Shown: positions 1-8,520 of the stretch, piece by piece
Numbering within the stretch: position 1 is the first letter of the stretch
Layout of the letters: every line of letters starts with the position of its first letter
Assembly (NCBI RefSeq): GCF_900111585.1
Contig: NZ_FOHI01000005.1
Coordinates: 186,001-250,000 of the forward strand
Direction: 5' to 3'
DNA: 64,000 bases
Origin: Nitrosospira multiformis
GTDB taxonomy: Bacteria; Pseudomonadota; Gammaproteobacteria; Burkholderiales; Nitrosomonadaceae
The notes under the pieces: generated by a model
Told to the model about the DNA's origin: nothing
The model's database searches: none
Seen by the model: only the letters and a program-made list of their open reading frames with translations
Translations under genes and position numbers: made by a program

Positions 1-1
1 G

Positions 2-1288
2 GATCATCCGGCTCGCGCGACCGAGATGGAACCATTCCATTTGTCCGCGGAGAAGGAGGAGGCTGAGCAAGAAACGCTGCGTTTTCATCCTGAAGAATGG
101 GGAATGCGCCGCGCACACGACGGCACCGATTTTATGTTCCTCAACCTGGGGCCGAACCATCCAAGTGTGCATGGCGTATTTCGCATTGTGCTGCAGCTCG
201 ACGGCGAGGAAATCATCGACGCTGTGCCAGAGATTGGCTTTCACCATCGGGGAGCGGAAAAGATGGGTGAGCGCCAATCCTGGCATACCTACATTCCCTA
301 CACCGACCGCATCGATTACCTGGGAGGGGTCATGAACAACCTTCCCTATGTGCTGGCCGTGGAAAAACTGGCAGGCATTGAAGTGCCTGATCGGGTAAAG
401 GTGATGCGCGTGATGATGGCTGAATTTTTTCGCATTGCAAGCCATTTGGTGTTCTATGGGACTTTTACCCAGGATCTGGGTGCGCTTTCCCCGGTATTTT
501 TCATGTTCACCGACCGCGAACGGGTATTCGATGTCGTCGAAGCCATCTGTGGGGGGCGAATGCACCCGAGCTGGTATCGCATCGGCGGTGTGGCACAGGA
601 CTTGCCTAATGGATGGGATCGGATGGTGCGGGATTTCCTGGATTATATGCCTGCAAGACTGAATGAGTATGACAAGATTGCTGTGGGCAACCGCATCCTG
701 AAAGCCCGGACGCGCGGCGTTGGCAGTTACTCGACAGATGAGGCGATTGAATGGGGCGTGACGGGACCCAATCTGCGCGCCTGCGGCTTCGAATGGGATT
801 TCCGCAAGGCACGGCCGTATTCGGGCTACGACCAGTTCGAGTTCGATGTGCCAACCGGCCAGAATGGCGATTGCTATGATCGCTGTGCCGTTCGCGTCCA
901 GGAAATCCGCCAGAGCCTGCGCATCATCGAGCAGTGCCTGGAAAACATGCCCGCCGGGGCGCATAAAGCGGATCATCCGCTCACCACACCGCCGCTCAAG
1001 AAGCATACCTTGCATGACATCGAAACGCTCATCGATCATTTCCTGGGTGTGAGCTGGGGGCCTGTCATTCCTCCAGGAGAAGCATTTGTAGGCATCGAGG
1101 CGACCAAGGGAAACAACGGTTATTACCTGATTAGCGACGGCAATACCATGGCTTATAGGGTGCGTATCCGCACGCCCTCCTTTCCGCACCTGCAAATGAT
1201 TCCTTTGATCAGCCGTGGACTGATGATTTCGGATTTGATCGCCATTCTGGGCAGCATCGATTTTGTCATGGCCGACGTGGACCGCTGA
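2..1288 (+). CDS. nuoCD: NADH-quinone oxidoreductase fused subunit C/D (3' part)
   Basis: Peripheral-arm subunit of complex I, part of the quinone-reaction chamber. The frame stays open upstream of the ATG at 26 to the window edge. The residues encoded there (PARATE just before that ATG) match the linker of E. coli NuoCD, so this is the 3' part of a fused gene rather than a complete separate nuoD. The D domain follows: [27 protein letters not shown], and the C-terminal DFVMADVDR end. It is followed by nuoE after 60 bp. Separate nuoC and nuoD are usual in Betaproteobacteria, so the fusion is notable. The subunit identity is certain; the fusion is inferred from the open frame and the linker. 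Confidence 0.95.
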   Translation, partial: DHPARATEMEPFHLSAEKEEAEQETLRFHPEEWGMRRAHDGTDFMFLNLGPNHPSVHGVFRIVLQLDGEEIIDAVPEIGFHHRGAEKMGERQSWHTYIPYTDRIDYLGGVMNNLPYVLAVEKLAGIEVPDRVKVMRVMMAEFFRIASHLVFYGTFTQDLGALSPVFFMFTDRERVFDVVEAICGGRMHPSWYRIGGVAQDLPNGWDRMVRDFLDYMPARLNEYDKIAVGNRILKARTRGVGSYSTDEAIEWGVTGPNLRACGFEWDFRKARPYSGYDQFEFDVPTGQNGDCYDRCAVRVQEIRQSLRIIEQCLENMPAGAHKADHPLTTPPLKKHTLHDIETLIDHFLGVSWGPVIPPGEAFVGIEATKGNNGYYLISDGNTMAYRVRIRTPSFPHLQMIPLISRGLMISDLIAILGSIDFVMADVDR

Positions 1289-1320
1289 TGTGGACCAGCG
1301 GCTTGGATCGCTGATGTGGA
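1278..1320. repeat. 17-bp direct duplication at the nuoCD stop
   Basis: Two 17-bp copies with one mismatch, 1278-1294 and 1304-1320, begin TGGACCGCTGATG and TGGATCGCTGATG. The first copy contains the nuoCD stop codon. This looks like a local duplication that lengthened the nuoCD-nuoE spacer. Confidence 0.6.
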
Positions 1321-1348
1321 TGGCTGAGGGGAATACTGAGGGGAAACA

Positions 1349-1855
1349 ATGCTGAGCGAACAGGAGAGGAGAGAAATAGAAGCGCATGCGCGGCACTACC
1401 CGAATAATCGGGCGGTATGCATCGAGGCGCTCAAGATCGTACAGCAGCATCGCGGCTGGGTATCGAATGAGGGGATTGCCGACGTGGCCGAGGCGCTGCA
1501 GATGAAGCCAGCTGAACTGGAGAGCGTTGCAACCTTCTACAACATGATTTTCCGCAAGCCGGTAGGCAAGCACGTCATTTTGCTATGCGACAGCGTGAGT
1601 TGCTGGATCATGGGTTATGAACGCCTGCGCCAGCACCTGGGAGACAAGCTGGGTATCAGGCCGGGTCAGACCACCGCCGACGGGCGCTTCACGCTGTTGC
1701 CGAACGTGTGCCTGGGTGCCTGCGACCATGCCCCCGTCATGATGGTGGATGATGCGTATTATCAGGACCTGGATCCCGCCAGGGTCGATGAGATTCTAGC
1801 AAGTTATCAACAGGAAGAAGAAAAATCGACCGATGGAAACGCCGCTGACTCATAA
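1349..1855 (+). CDS. nuoE: NADH-quinone oxidoreductase subunit E
   Basis: The 24-kDa-type thioredoxin-fold subunit of the NADH-dehydrogenase module. It carries the [2Fe-2S] cluster N1a. The four ligands are visible: C80 and C85 (CDSVSC), C121 and C125 (CLGAC). At 168 aa it is almost the size of the E. coli protein. The ATG at 1349 has a GAGGGG Shine-Dalgarno just upstream. Its 3' end overlaps nuoF by 23 bp, which suggests translational coupling. Confidence 0.97.
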   Translation: MLSEQERREIEAHARHYPNNRAVCIEALKIVQQHRGWVSNEGIADVAEALQMKPAELESVATFYNMIFRKPVGKHVILLCDSVSCWIMGYERLRQHLGDKLGIRPGQTTADGRFTLLPNVCLGACDHAPVMMVDDAYYQDLDPARVDEILASYQQEEEKSTDGNAADS

Positions 1856-3110
1856 CATTTCACCGGGCAAGGAGCCCCCGGATCTTGCGCAGTACGAGAA
1901 GGCTGGGGGTTATGCCGCGCTGCGCAAGGCTTTGAGTATGTCTCCAGCGGAAGTTCAGGCAGCGGTGAAGGAATCAAATCTGCGCGGGCGTGGCGGAGCG
2001 GGGTTTCCCACTGCACAGAAATGGAGTTTTGTGCCGATGGGCGATGATGCGCCGCGGCCCAAGTATCTCGTTTGCAATGCCGACGAGATGGAGCCGGGTA
2101 CATTCAAGGATCGTATGTTGCTCGAAGGCGACCCTCACCAGTTGATCGAGGGCATTATCGTCAGCGCCTATGCGATCCAGGCCGATGTGGCTTACGTATT
2201 TCTGCGCTGGGCCTACAAATTGGCGGCCCGGCGCATGGAGGAGTCAATCGCTGAAGCATACCGCCACGGCTACTTGGGTAAAAATATCCTGGGCTCGGCA
2301 TACAGCCTGGGGATGCACTTGCACGTCAGTGCCGGGCGCTACATGTGCGGGGAGGAAACTGCGCTGCTCAATGCCCTCGAAGGCAAGCGCGCCAATCCAC
2401 GCACCAAGCCTCCCTATCCCCAGGTGAGCGGCCTGTGGGGCAAGCCTACCATTGTCAATAACGTGGAAACTCTGTGCAACATTCCGCATATCGTGAAGCG
2501 GGGCGCTGAATGGTTCAAGAGCCTGAGCCGCAGCGACGACGGGGGAACCAAGCTGTACGGGGTAAGCGGGAGAGTGAAGAATCCCGGGCTATGGGAATTG
2601 CCCATGGGCACTTCCATGCGGGAGATTCTGGAAGAGCATGCAGGCGGCATGTGTGACGGCTATCAGTTTCGCGGGTTGCTGCCGGGTGGCGCTTCGACGG
2701 ATTTTGTTACTGCCGAGCACCTCGACTTGGCGATGGATTTCGATTCGATGAAAAAAGCCGACAGCCGCCTTGGCACTGGCACCATGATTGTCCTTGATGA
2801 CAAGACCTGTCCCGTGGGGATGCTGCTCAATCTGGAGCATTTTTTTGCCCAGGAGTCGTGCGGCTGGTGCACTCCCTGCTGGTCGGGGCTTTCCTGGATC
2901 GAACAGATATTGCAGGACATGGAGGAGGGTCGCGGCCGGGCTTCCGACCTTGAAGTGCTGGAATCCCATACGCGTCTCCTGGGTCCCGGACATACCTTCT
3001 GCGCCCTGGCGCCGGGCGCCGCCGAGCCGCTGCAAAGCGGCCTCAAGTATTTCCGTGATGATTTCGAGCGCCATATCCACGAGAAACGCTGCCCCTGGAG
3101 TCCGACGTGA
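1833..3110 (+). CDS. nuoF: NADH-quinone oxidoreductase subunit F
   Basis: The 51-kDa-type subunit that binds NADH and FMN and carries [4Fe-4S] N3, the electron entry point of complex I. The glycine-rich nucleotide loop RGRGGAGFPT is at residues 51-60. The N3 ligands are C343, C346 and C349 in ESCGWCTPC, plus C390 further on. At 425 aa it is slightly shorter than E. coli NuoF. The start lies inside nuoE, and about 40 bp separate it from nuoG. Confidence 0.97.
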   Translation: METPLTHNISPGKEPPDLAQYEKAGGYAALRKALSMSPAEVQAAVKESNLRGRGGAGFPTAQKWSFVPMGDDAPRPKYLVCNADEMEPGTFKDRMLLEGDPHQLIEGIIVSAYAIQADVAYVFLRWAYKLAARRMEESIAEAYRHGYLGKNILGSAYSLGMHLHVSAGRYMCGEETALLNALEGKRANPRTKPPYPQVSGLWGKPTIVNNVETLCNIPHIVKRGAEWFKSLSRSDDGGTKLYGVSGRVKNPGLWELPMGTSMREILEEHAGGMCDGYQFRGLLPGGASTDFVTAEHLDLAMDFDSMKKADSRLGTGTMIVLDDKTCPVGMLLNLEHFFAQESCGWCTPCWSGLSWIEQILQDMEEGRGRASDLEVLESHTRLLGPGHTFCALAPGAAEPLQSGLKYFRDDFERHIHEKRCPWSPT

Positions 3111-3153
3111 GAGGTGAAACAGGAAATATAGCGAGGCTAGCAAGGCGAATGTG

Positions 3154-5970
3154 ATGACGACTATCCATATCGACAATCGTCCCTATCCTGCCAAAGATGG
3201 TGAGAATTTATTGCAGGAGTGCCTGTCGCTGGGATTCAACCTGCCTTATTTCTGCTGGCACCCTGCGCTCGGCTCGGTAGGCGCATGCCGCCAGTGCGCA
3301 ATCAAGCAGTTCAAGAACGAGGAAGACAAGCACGGCAAGATTGTCATGGCGTGCATGACTGCTGCGAAAGACGGAATTCGGATTTCCATCGATGATCCCG
3401 AAGCGCAGGATTTTCGCGCGAGTGTGGCGGAATGGCTGATGGTGAATCACCCGCACGATTGCCCGGTGTGTGACGAGGGCGGCGAATGCCATCTGCAGGA
3501 TATGACGGTCATGAATGGACATGTCTACCGCCGCTACCATGGCCGCAAGCGCACCTTCCACAACCAGGACCTCGGACCCCTGGTCAACCACGAGATGAAT
3601 CGCTGCATTCAATGCTATCGCTGCACGCGATTTTATCGTGAGTATGCCGGCGGTCGGGACCTGGATGCTCTGGTGCTGCGCAATCAGGTCTACTTCGGAC
3701 GCCATCAGGATGGCGTTCTCGAAAACGAGTTCAGCGGCAACCTGGTGGAGGTTTGCCCTACCGGTGTTTTTACTGACAAGACACTGAAGCGGCACTATAC
3801 GCGCAAGTGGGATTTGCAAACGGCGCCCTCGGTGTGTGTGCATTGCGGGCTGGGTTGCAACACCATTCCTGGCGAGCGCTACGGCACGTTGCGGCGCATC
3901 CGCAACCGCTTCAACGGTGCAGTAAATGGTTATTTCCTGTGCGACCGCGGTCGCTACGGTTACGAGTTTGTCAATAGCGGGCGCCGGGTCAGGCAACCCC
4001 TGCTGCGCAAAAATAGAACCCAACTCCTGCAACCTGTCAGCAAACGCGCTGCACTTCAGCATCTGGGCGAATTGCTATCCGGCGGGGCTCGGGTGATCGG
4101 GATCGGTTCTCCGCGGGCTTCGATCGAAGCTAATTTTGCGTTGCGCACCCTCGTTGGGCGCGACCAGTTTTATCTCGGTATATCTGAAAGGGATCTTCGC
4201 CTGCTTGCTTCCATTCTGGATATTTTAAGAAAAGGTCCTGCCCGCACCCCGTCATTGCATGAAGTGGAGTTGGCGGATGCGGTGCTGGTATTGGGTGAGG
4301 ATGTGGCCAATACTGCGCCCCGGCTCGGGCTGGCTCTGCGGCAGTCGGTGCGTCGGCAACCGGAAAAGATAGCGAAAAAAATGGGGATTCCGCTCTGGAA
4401 TGATCATGCGGTGCGTGAGGCGATGCAGGAAGAGCATGGGCCATTGTTTATTGCCACCCTGGCGAATACCCGAATCGATGATATCGCCACCCGCACTTTC
4501 CGGGGACCTCCCGCTGAATTAGCCCGGCTGGGGCTCGCAATAGCGCACGCGCTCGATCCGATCGCGCCGCAAGTACCCGGTTTATCCGACACGGCACAAG
4601 CATTGGCAGGTGCAATTGCCGAAAAGCTGAAGGCAGCAGAGCGTCCCCTGGTCATTTCCGGCATAGGTTGCGGGGACAAAGCCGTTGTTGAGGCAGCGGC
4701 CAATGTGACATGGGCACTCTGCAACATGGGCCGCCCTGCCGAGTTCTGCTATGTAGTTCCCGAATGTAACAGTCTGGGCGCCATGATGCTCGGCGGCGGC
4801 AGTCTCGAAACCGCACTGGAAGCGATGAACGATGCTGCTGCGGATATTCTCGTCATTCTCGAAAATGATCTTTATCGGCGGGCGGATGCTGCCTTGGTTG
4901 ATCGACTTCTCGCTGCCGCACGGCACATCGTGATGATCGATCACATCGAGCATACGACCAGCGCGAAGGCTGACATGGTGCTGCCGGCAGCGGCCTTTGC
5001 CGAGGCCGATGGTACCCTTGTGAATAACGAAGGCCGGGCACAGCGGTTCTTTCAGGTATTTGTGCCCAGGGGTGAGATCGAAGGTGATATCAGGGGCGAT
5101 ACTCCCGGCGATATCCAGGAAAGCTGGCGCTGGATGCGGGACATCATGGTCGTGGGTCGCGGGGATGAAGGGCAATGGTCAAGCCTGGATGATGTCACGG
5201 CTGCCTGCGCCGCAGTGATTCCCTCCCTGGAACCCATTTTACGCGCCGCCCCCTCGGCGGCTTTCCGCATGGACGGACAGAAGATTCCACGTGAGTCCCA
5301 TCGTTATAGCGGACGCACCGTCATGCACGCCAATGTAAGCATCCACGAACCCGAACAGCCGCAGGACCCCGATACAGCCTTGGCATTTTCGATGGAAGGC
5401 TATTCGGGTCATCCACCGCCGTCGCTTATTCCCCGGTTTTGGGCGCCCGGCTGGAATTCAATACAGGCGTTAAACAAATTCCAGGACGAAGTGGGTGGCC
5501 CGCTTTCCGGGGGCGATCCAGGCGAGCGCCTGATCGAGCCCACGCCAGGGAAAAAAGCTGCTTATTTTGAAAATATTCCGGCCGGCTTCGAGCCGCGAGT
5601 GGGTGAATGGCTGCTGTTGCCGTTGCACCACATCTTTGGTTCGGAGGAGTTGAGCATCCTCGCGCCCGGTGTCGCCGAGCTCAGTGTCCAGCCCTATCTC
5701 GCGCTCAACCCGGAGGATGCGAGTAATCTCGGACTGACTGACGGGGATGAGGTGCAGTTGCGCTTGAGGGCGCAGGCGGATGCGCAGGTGGATGTTAAGG
5801 CAGATGACTCGGCGAACACTACCGCCACTACCGCTGAAGTTTTCCGGCTGCCGCTGCGCTTCAAGCCTGAGCTGCTGCACGGCACTGCGGGACTCCCTGC
5901 CGGCCTGACAGGCATGGGTAATCTTGCGGGAGTCGCCTTGCCAGCATGGGGCGAACTCAAGAAGGTGTAA
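3154..5970 (+). CDS. nuoG: NADH-quinone oxidoreductase subunit G
   Basis: The large molybdopterin-oxidoreductase-like subunit of the peripheral arm, containing several Fe-S clusters. Counting from the GTG at 3151, ligand sets are visible for N1b (C35, C46, C49, C68), N5 (H102, C104, C107, C113) and N4 (C152, C155, C158, C202). There is also the extra N7 cluster (C229, C232, C236, C264) that bacterial NuoG has and mitochondrial homologues lack. At about 938 aa it is a little longer than E. coli NuoG (about 908), and the two are alike over the whole length (for example GIGSPRASIEANFALR and EPHRYSGRT-like segments). Start choice: GTG at 3151 or ATG at 3154; I took the ATG. Confidence 0.96.
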   Translation: MTTIHIDNRPYPAKDGENLLQECLSLGFNLPYFCWHPALGSVGACRQCAIKQFKNEEDKHGKIVMACMTAAKDGIRISIDDPEAQDFRASVAEWLMVNHPHDCPVCDEGGECHLQDMTVMNGHVYRRYHGRKRTFHNQDLGPLVNHEMNRCIQCYRCTRFYREYAGGRDLDALVLRNQVYFGRHQDGVLENEFSGNLVEVCPTGVFTDKTLKRHYTRKWDLQTAPSVCVHCGLGCNTIPGERYGTLRRIRNRFNGAVNGYFLCDRGRYGYEFVNSGRRVRQPLLRKNRTQLLQPVSKRAALQHLGELLSGGARVIGIGSPRASIEANFALRTLVGRDQFYLGISERDLRLLASILDILRKGPARTPSLHEVELADAVLVLGEDVANTAPRLGLALRQSVRRQPEKIAKKMGIPLWNDHAVREAMQEEHGPLFIATLANTRIDDIATRTFRGPPAELARLGLAIAHALDPIAPQVPGLSDTAQALAGAIAEKLKAAERPLVISGIGCGDKAVVEAAANVTWALCNMGRPAEFCYVVPECNSLGAMMLGGGSLETALEAMNDAAADILVILENDLYRRADAALVDRLLAAARHIVMIDHIEHTTSAKADMVLPAAAFAEADGTLVNNEGRAQRFFQVFVPRGEIEGDIRGDTPGDIQESWRWMRDIMVVGRGDEGQWSSLDDVTAACAAVIPSLEPILRAAPSAAFRMDGQKIPRESHRYSGRTVMHANVSIHEPEQPQDPDTALAFSMEGYSGHPPPSLIPRFWAPGWNSIQALNKFQDEVGGPLSGGDPGERLIEPTPGKKAAYFENIPAGFEPRVGEWLLLPLHHIFGSEELSILAPGVAELSVQPYLALNPEDASNLGLTDGDEVQLRLRAQADAQVDVKADDSANTTATTAEVFRLPLRFKPELLHGTAGLPAGLTGMGNLAGVALPAWGELKKV

Positions 5971-6030
5971 AGGGGAAAGGTGGAGAAGGGAAAGCAAATG
6001 GAAGGATAGATAGAGGAAAGAAGCCACAAA

Positions 6031-6064
6031 TGGATTTAGCCATGAGTAGTGGATTCAGCCATGA
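6031..6064. repeat. 15-bp direct repeat at the nuoH start
   Basis: TGGATTTAGCCATGA (6031-6045) and TGGATTCAGCCATGA (6050-6064) are near-identical copies offset by 19 bp. The second contains the probable nuoH start at 6061. The ATG in the first copy, at 6042, opens a reading frame of eight codons whose stop (6066-6068) overlaps the nuoH start. Confidence 0.6.
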
Positions 6065-7014
6065 ATGAATGGGCCGCCATCTGGGTGAACCTGATCTTGA
6101 TCCTGGCCGTCTTGTTTGCTTTCTCGGCGATGCTGTCCTGGATCGAGCGCCGCCTGCTCGGCCTGTGGCAGGATCGCTATGGGCCCAACCGGGTAGGGCC
6201 GTTCGGGGTTCTGCAAATTGTCGCCGATTCGATCAAGCTTCTTACCAAGGAGGACTGGATACCTCCCTTTGCAGATAGGGCGGTGTTCGTGCTGGCGCCG
6301 GCAATCGTTGCCGTCACCACACTGCTTGCGTTTGCCGTCGTGCCCATCGCGCCGGGCATCGGCGTGGTCGATCTGAACATCGGATTATTGTTTTTTCTCG
6401 CCATGTCTTCGCTTGGCGTCTATAGCATCGTGCTGGGCGGATGGGCGTCCAACAACAAATATTCGCTGCTTGGCGGTTTTCGCGCGGCGGCACAGATGTT
6501 GAGCTACGAGGTCTTCATGGGCCTGGCGCTCATGGGTGTCGTCATGCTTGCGGGTTCATTCAACCTGCGCGATATCGTGGCTGCTCAGGAAAATCTCTGG
6601 TTCTGCATTCCGCAGATCCTCGGTCTGGCAACTTTTGCCGTTGCCGGCATTGCTGAGGCGCGCAGGCTTCCTTTCGATTTGCCTGAGTCGGAGAACGAAC
6701 TGGTCGCGGGCTTTCATACTGAATATTCCAGCATGAAGTTCGGGATGTTTTTCATTGGCGAATACGTCGGTATCACCCTTATCTCGGCAATGATCGTCAC
6801 ATTATTCTTCGGCGGGTGGCTGGGCCCACTGCTGCCTCCACTGGTTTGGTTCCTGCTCAAGACTTTTATCGTCATCGTCTGCTTCATCCTGCTGCGGGCG
6901 GCATTGCCACGCCCCCGTTACGACCAACTGATGACCTATGGCTGGAAAGTCATGCTGCCAGTCACGCTGGTCAATCTGTTGATCACCGGCGCAGTCGTAT
7001 TGTCAGCGGCATAG
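6061..7014 (+). CDS. nuoH: NADH-quinone oxidoreductase subunit H
   Basis: Membrane subunit that joins the peripheral and membrane arms and forms part of the quinone-binding site. Family motifs are present: [32 protein letters not shown], and the [22 protein letters not shown] stretch, which marks NuoH clearly. About eight hydrophobic segments can be seen. ATG 6061 is preferred over GTG 6049 because E. coli NuoH begins at about this distance from the first membrane helix. At 317 aa it is close to the 325 of E. coli. Confidence 0.95.
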   Translation: MNEWAAIWVNLILILAVLFAFSAMLSWIERRLLGLWQDRYGPNRVGPFGVLQIVADSIKLLTKEDWIPPFADRAVFVLAPAIVAVTTLLAFAVVPIAPGIGVVDLNIGLLFFLAMSSLGVYSIVLGGWASNNKYSLLGGFRAAAQMLSYEVFMGLALMGVVMLAGSFNLRDIVAAQENLWFCIPQILGLATFAVAGIAEARRLPFDLPESENELVAGFHTEYSSMKFGMFFIGEYVGITLISAMIVTLFFGGWLGPLLPPLVWFLLKTFIVIVCFILLRAALPRPRYDQLMTYGWKVMLPVTLVNLLITGAVVLSAA

Positions 7015-7045
7015 CCCGTTCATTTAGAACTTGGGAGAAGATTGC

Positions 7046-7561
7046 ATGTGGAATTCTCTGAAGACAATGTGGATCGTTTTTCTGCACATGTTCCACCGCC
7101 GCGCAACCATTCAATACCCGGACGAGAAACCCAACATTCCGCCGCGCTGGCGTGGACGCATCATTCTAAGCCGCGATCCGGACGGTGAGGAACGCTGCGT
7201 CGCATGCTACCTCTGCGCGGCGGCCTGTCCAGTGGATTGCATCGCGCTTCAGGCCACCGAAGATGAGCACGAACGCCGTTACCCCGAGTTCTTCCGCATC
7301 AATTTTTCGCGCTGCATTTTTTGCGGGTATTGCGAAGAGGCGTGTCCTACCGACGCGATCCAGCTTACGCCAGACTTTGAAATGGGCGAATACAACCGGA
7401 AAAACCTGGTGTATGAAAAAGAGGACCTGCTAATCGATGGCCCCGGCAAATACCCCGGCTATAACTTCTACCGGGTGGCGGGAATCACAATCGGAGGAAA
7501 AAACAAGGGCGAAGCCGAAAATGAAGCACCTCCGGTAGACCCGCATTCGCTATTGCCTTGA
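7046..7561 (+). CDS. nuoI: NADH-quinone oxidoreductase subunit I
   Basis: Ferredoxin-like subunit carrying [4Fe-4S] N6a and N6b, passing electrons from NuoG to N2 in NuoB. The two CxxCxxCxxxCP motifs are intact: C51, C54, C57, C61 and C90, C93, C96, C100. The start is ATG 7046 with a GGGAGAAG Shine-Dalgarno upstream, giving 171 aa. The C-terminus has a short hydrophilic extension rich in Lys, Glu and Pro. Confidence 0.96.
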   Translation: MWNSLKTMWIVFLHMFHRRATIQYPDEKPNIPPRWRGRIILSRDPDGEERCVACYLCAAACPVDCIALQATEDEHERRYPEFFRINFSRCIFCGYCEEACPTDAIQLTPDFEMGEYNRKNLVYEKEDLLIDGPGKYPGYNFYRVAGITIGGKNKGEAENEAPPVDPHSLLP

Positions 7562-7608
7562 GCCATACCTTAATTACGTACCTTTGATTACTGATTCAGG
7601 AGGAGGCT

Positions 7609-8175
7609 ATGGAAGCGACATTCTACTTGTCCGGAGTGATTGCTGTCGCAGCCACGCTGATGGTCATTACGCGGGCGAGCGCCGTACATGCATTGCTCTA
7701 CCTGATCGTGTCCCTGCTTGCGGTGGCGATCATCTTTTTTGTGCTGGGGGCGCCGTTTGTCGCCGCACTGGAGGTCATCATTTACGCAGGCGCTGTCATG
7801 GTGCTGTTCGTGTTCGTGATCATGATGCTCAACCTTGGCAAAGCTGCCGCGGTTAAGGAGCGTGAATGGTTGAGTCCCGGCATGTGGGTGGGACCCTCCA
7901 TACTGTCGGCATTGCTCCTGGCAGAACTGATTTATATCCTTGTTCAGAATGTGCAGGACGTGCAGGGCGCATATGGCGGCACCGCAATCTCCAGCGGGGC
8001 CGTGATCGATTCGAAGGAAGTTGGCATCGCGCTCTTCGGACCCTATCTCCTCGGTGTTGAGCTGGCATCGCTGCTGCTGCTGGCGGGATTGGTCGGCGCC
8101 TGTCACCTTGGCTGGCACACCGAGCTGCGTTTCGGTTCACATTCGGCGTCCCGTTCGGATAGGGCGCGGTCATGA
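7609..8175 (+). CDS. nuoJ: NADH-quinone oxidoreductase subunit J
   Basis: Small membrane subunit of complex I with about five transmembrane helices. The third helix, with [19 protein letters not shown], is the family hallmark and holds the pi-bulge involved in the water chain. The start has a strong AGGAGG Shine-Dalgarno at about 7600. It overlaps nuoK by 4 bp (ATGA). At 188 aa it matches the E. coli size of 184. Confidence 0.95.
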   Translation: MEATFYLSGVIAVAATLMVITRASAVHALLYLIVSLLAVAIIFFVLGAPFVAALEVIIYAGAVMVLFVFVIMMLNLGKAAAVKEREWLSPGMWVGPSILSALLLAELIYILVQNVQDVQGAYGGTAISSGAVIDSKEVGIALFGPYLLGVELASLLLLAGLVGACHLGWHTELRFGSHSASRSDRARS

Positions 8176-8519
8176 CGACGGCTGAGGCTGTGTCCGCCGC
8201 TGCCGCGAAGGCGGCCGCTATTCCCATGCATCATGGCCTGCTGTTCGCTGCAATCCTCTTCGCGCTGGGAATGATCGGCATTCTTGTACGGCGCAACCTG
8301 ATTTTTATCCTGATGTCGATCGAGATCATGCTGAATGCTGCCGGGCTTGCCTTCGTGGTGGCCGGTTCACACTGGGCGCAGGCCGACGGCCAGGTGATGT
8401 TCATCTTTATCCTGTCAGTGGCGGCAGCCGAAGTCTCTGTCGGCCTGGCACTGCTGCTGCTGTTGCACCGCCGCTTCCAGACACTGGATGCCGATGCAGT
8501 AAGCCAGATGCGGGGATGA
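8172..8519 (+). CDS. nuoK: NADH-quinone oxidoreductase subunit K
   Basis: Three-helix membrane subunit, MrpC-like, with the conserved glutamates of the proton path in SIEIMLNAA and in [11 protein letters not shown]. It ends in QMRG like E. coli NuoK (EMRG). The 115-aa frame starts 18 codons before an internal ATG at 8226 (MHHGLL), which aligns with the E. coli N-terminus. Either start is possible. The upstream one overlaps the nuoJ stop (ATGA), so I kept it. Confidence 0.95.
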   Translation: MTTAEAVSAAAAKAAAIPMHHGLLFAAILFALGMIGILVRRNLIFILMSIEIMLNAAGLAFVVAGSHWAQADGQVMFIFILSVAAAEVSVGLALLLLLHRRFQTLDADAVSQMRG

Positions 8520-8520
8520 C

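Noticed and set aside
3208-4062. 284-codon minus-strand frame inside nuoG
   Set aside because: Fully antisense to the Fe-S-cluster part of nuoG. It arises from codon bias in GC-rich DNA and has no ribosome site or domain.
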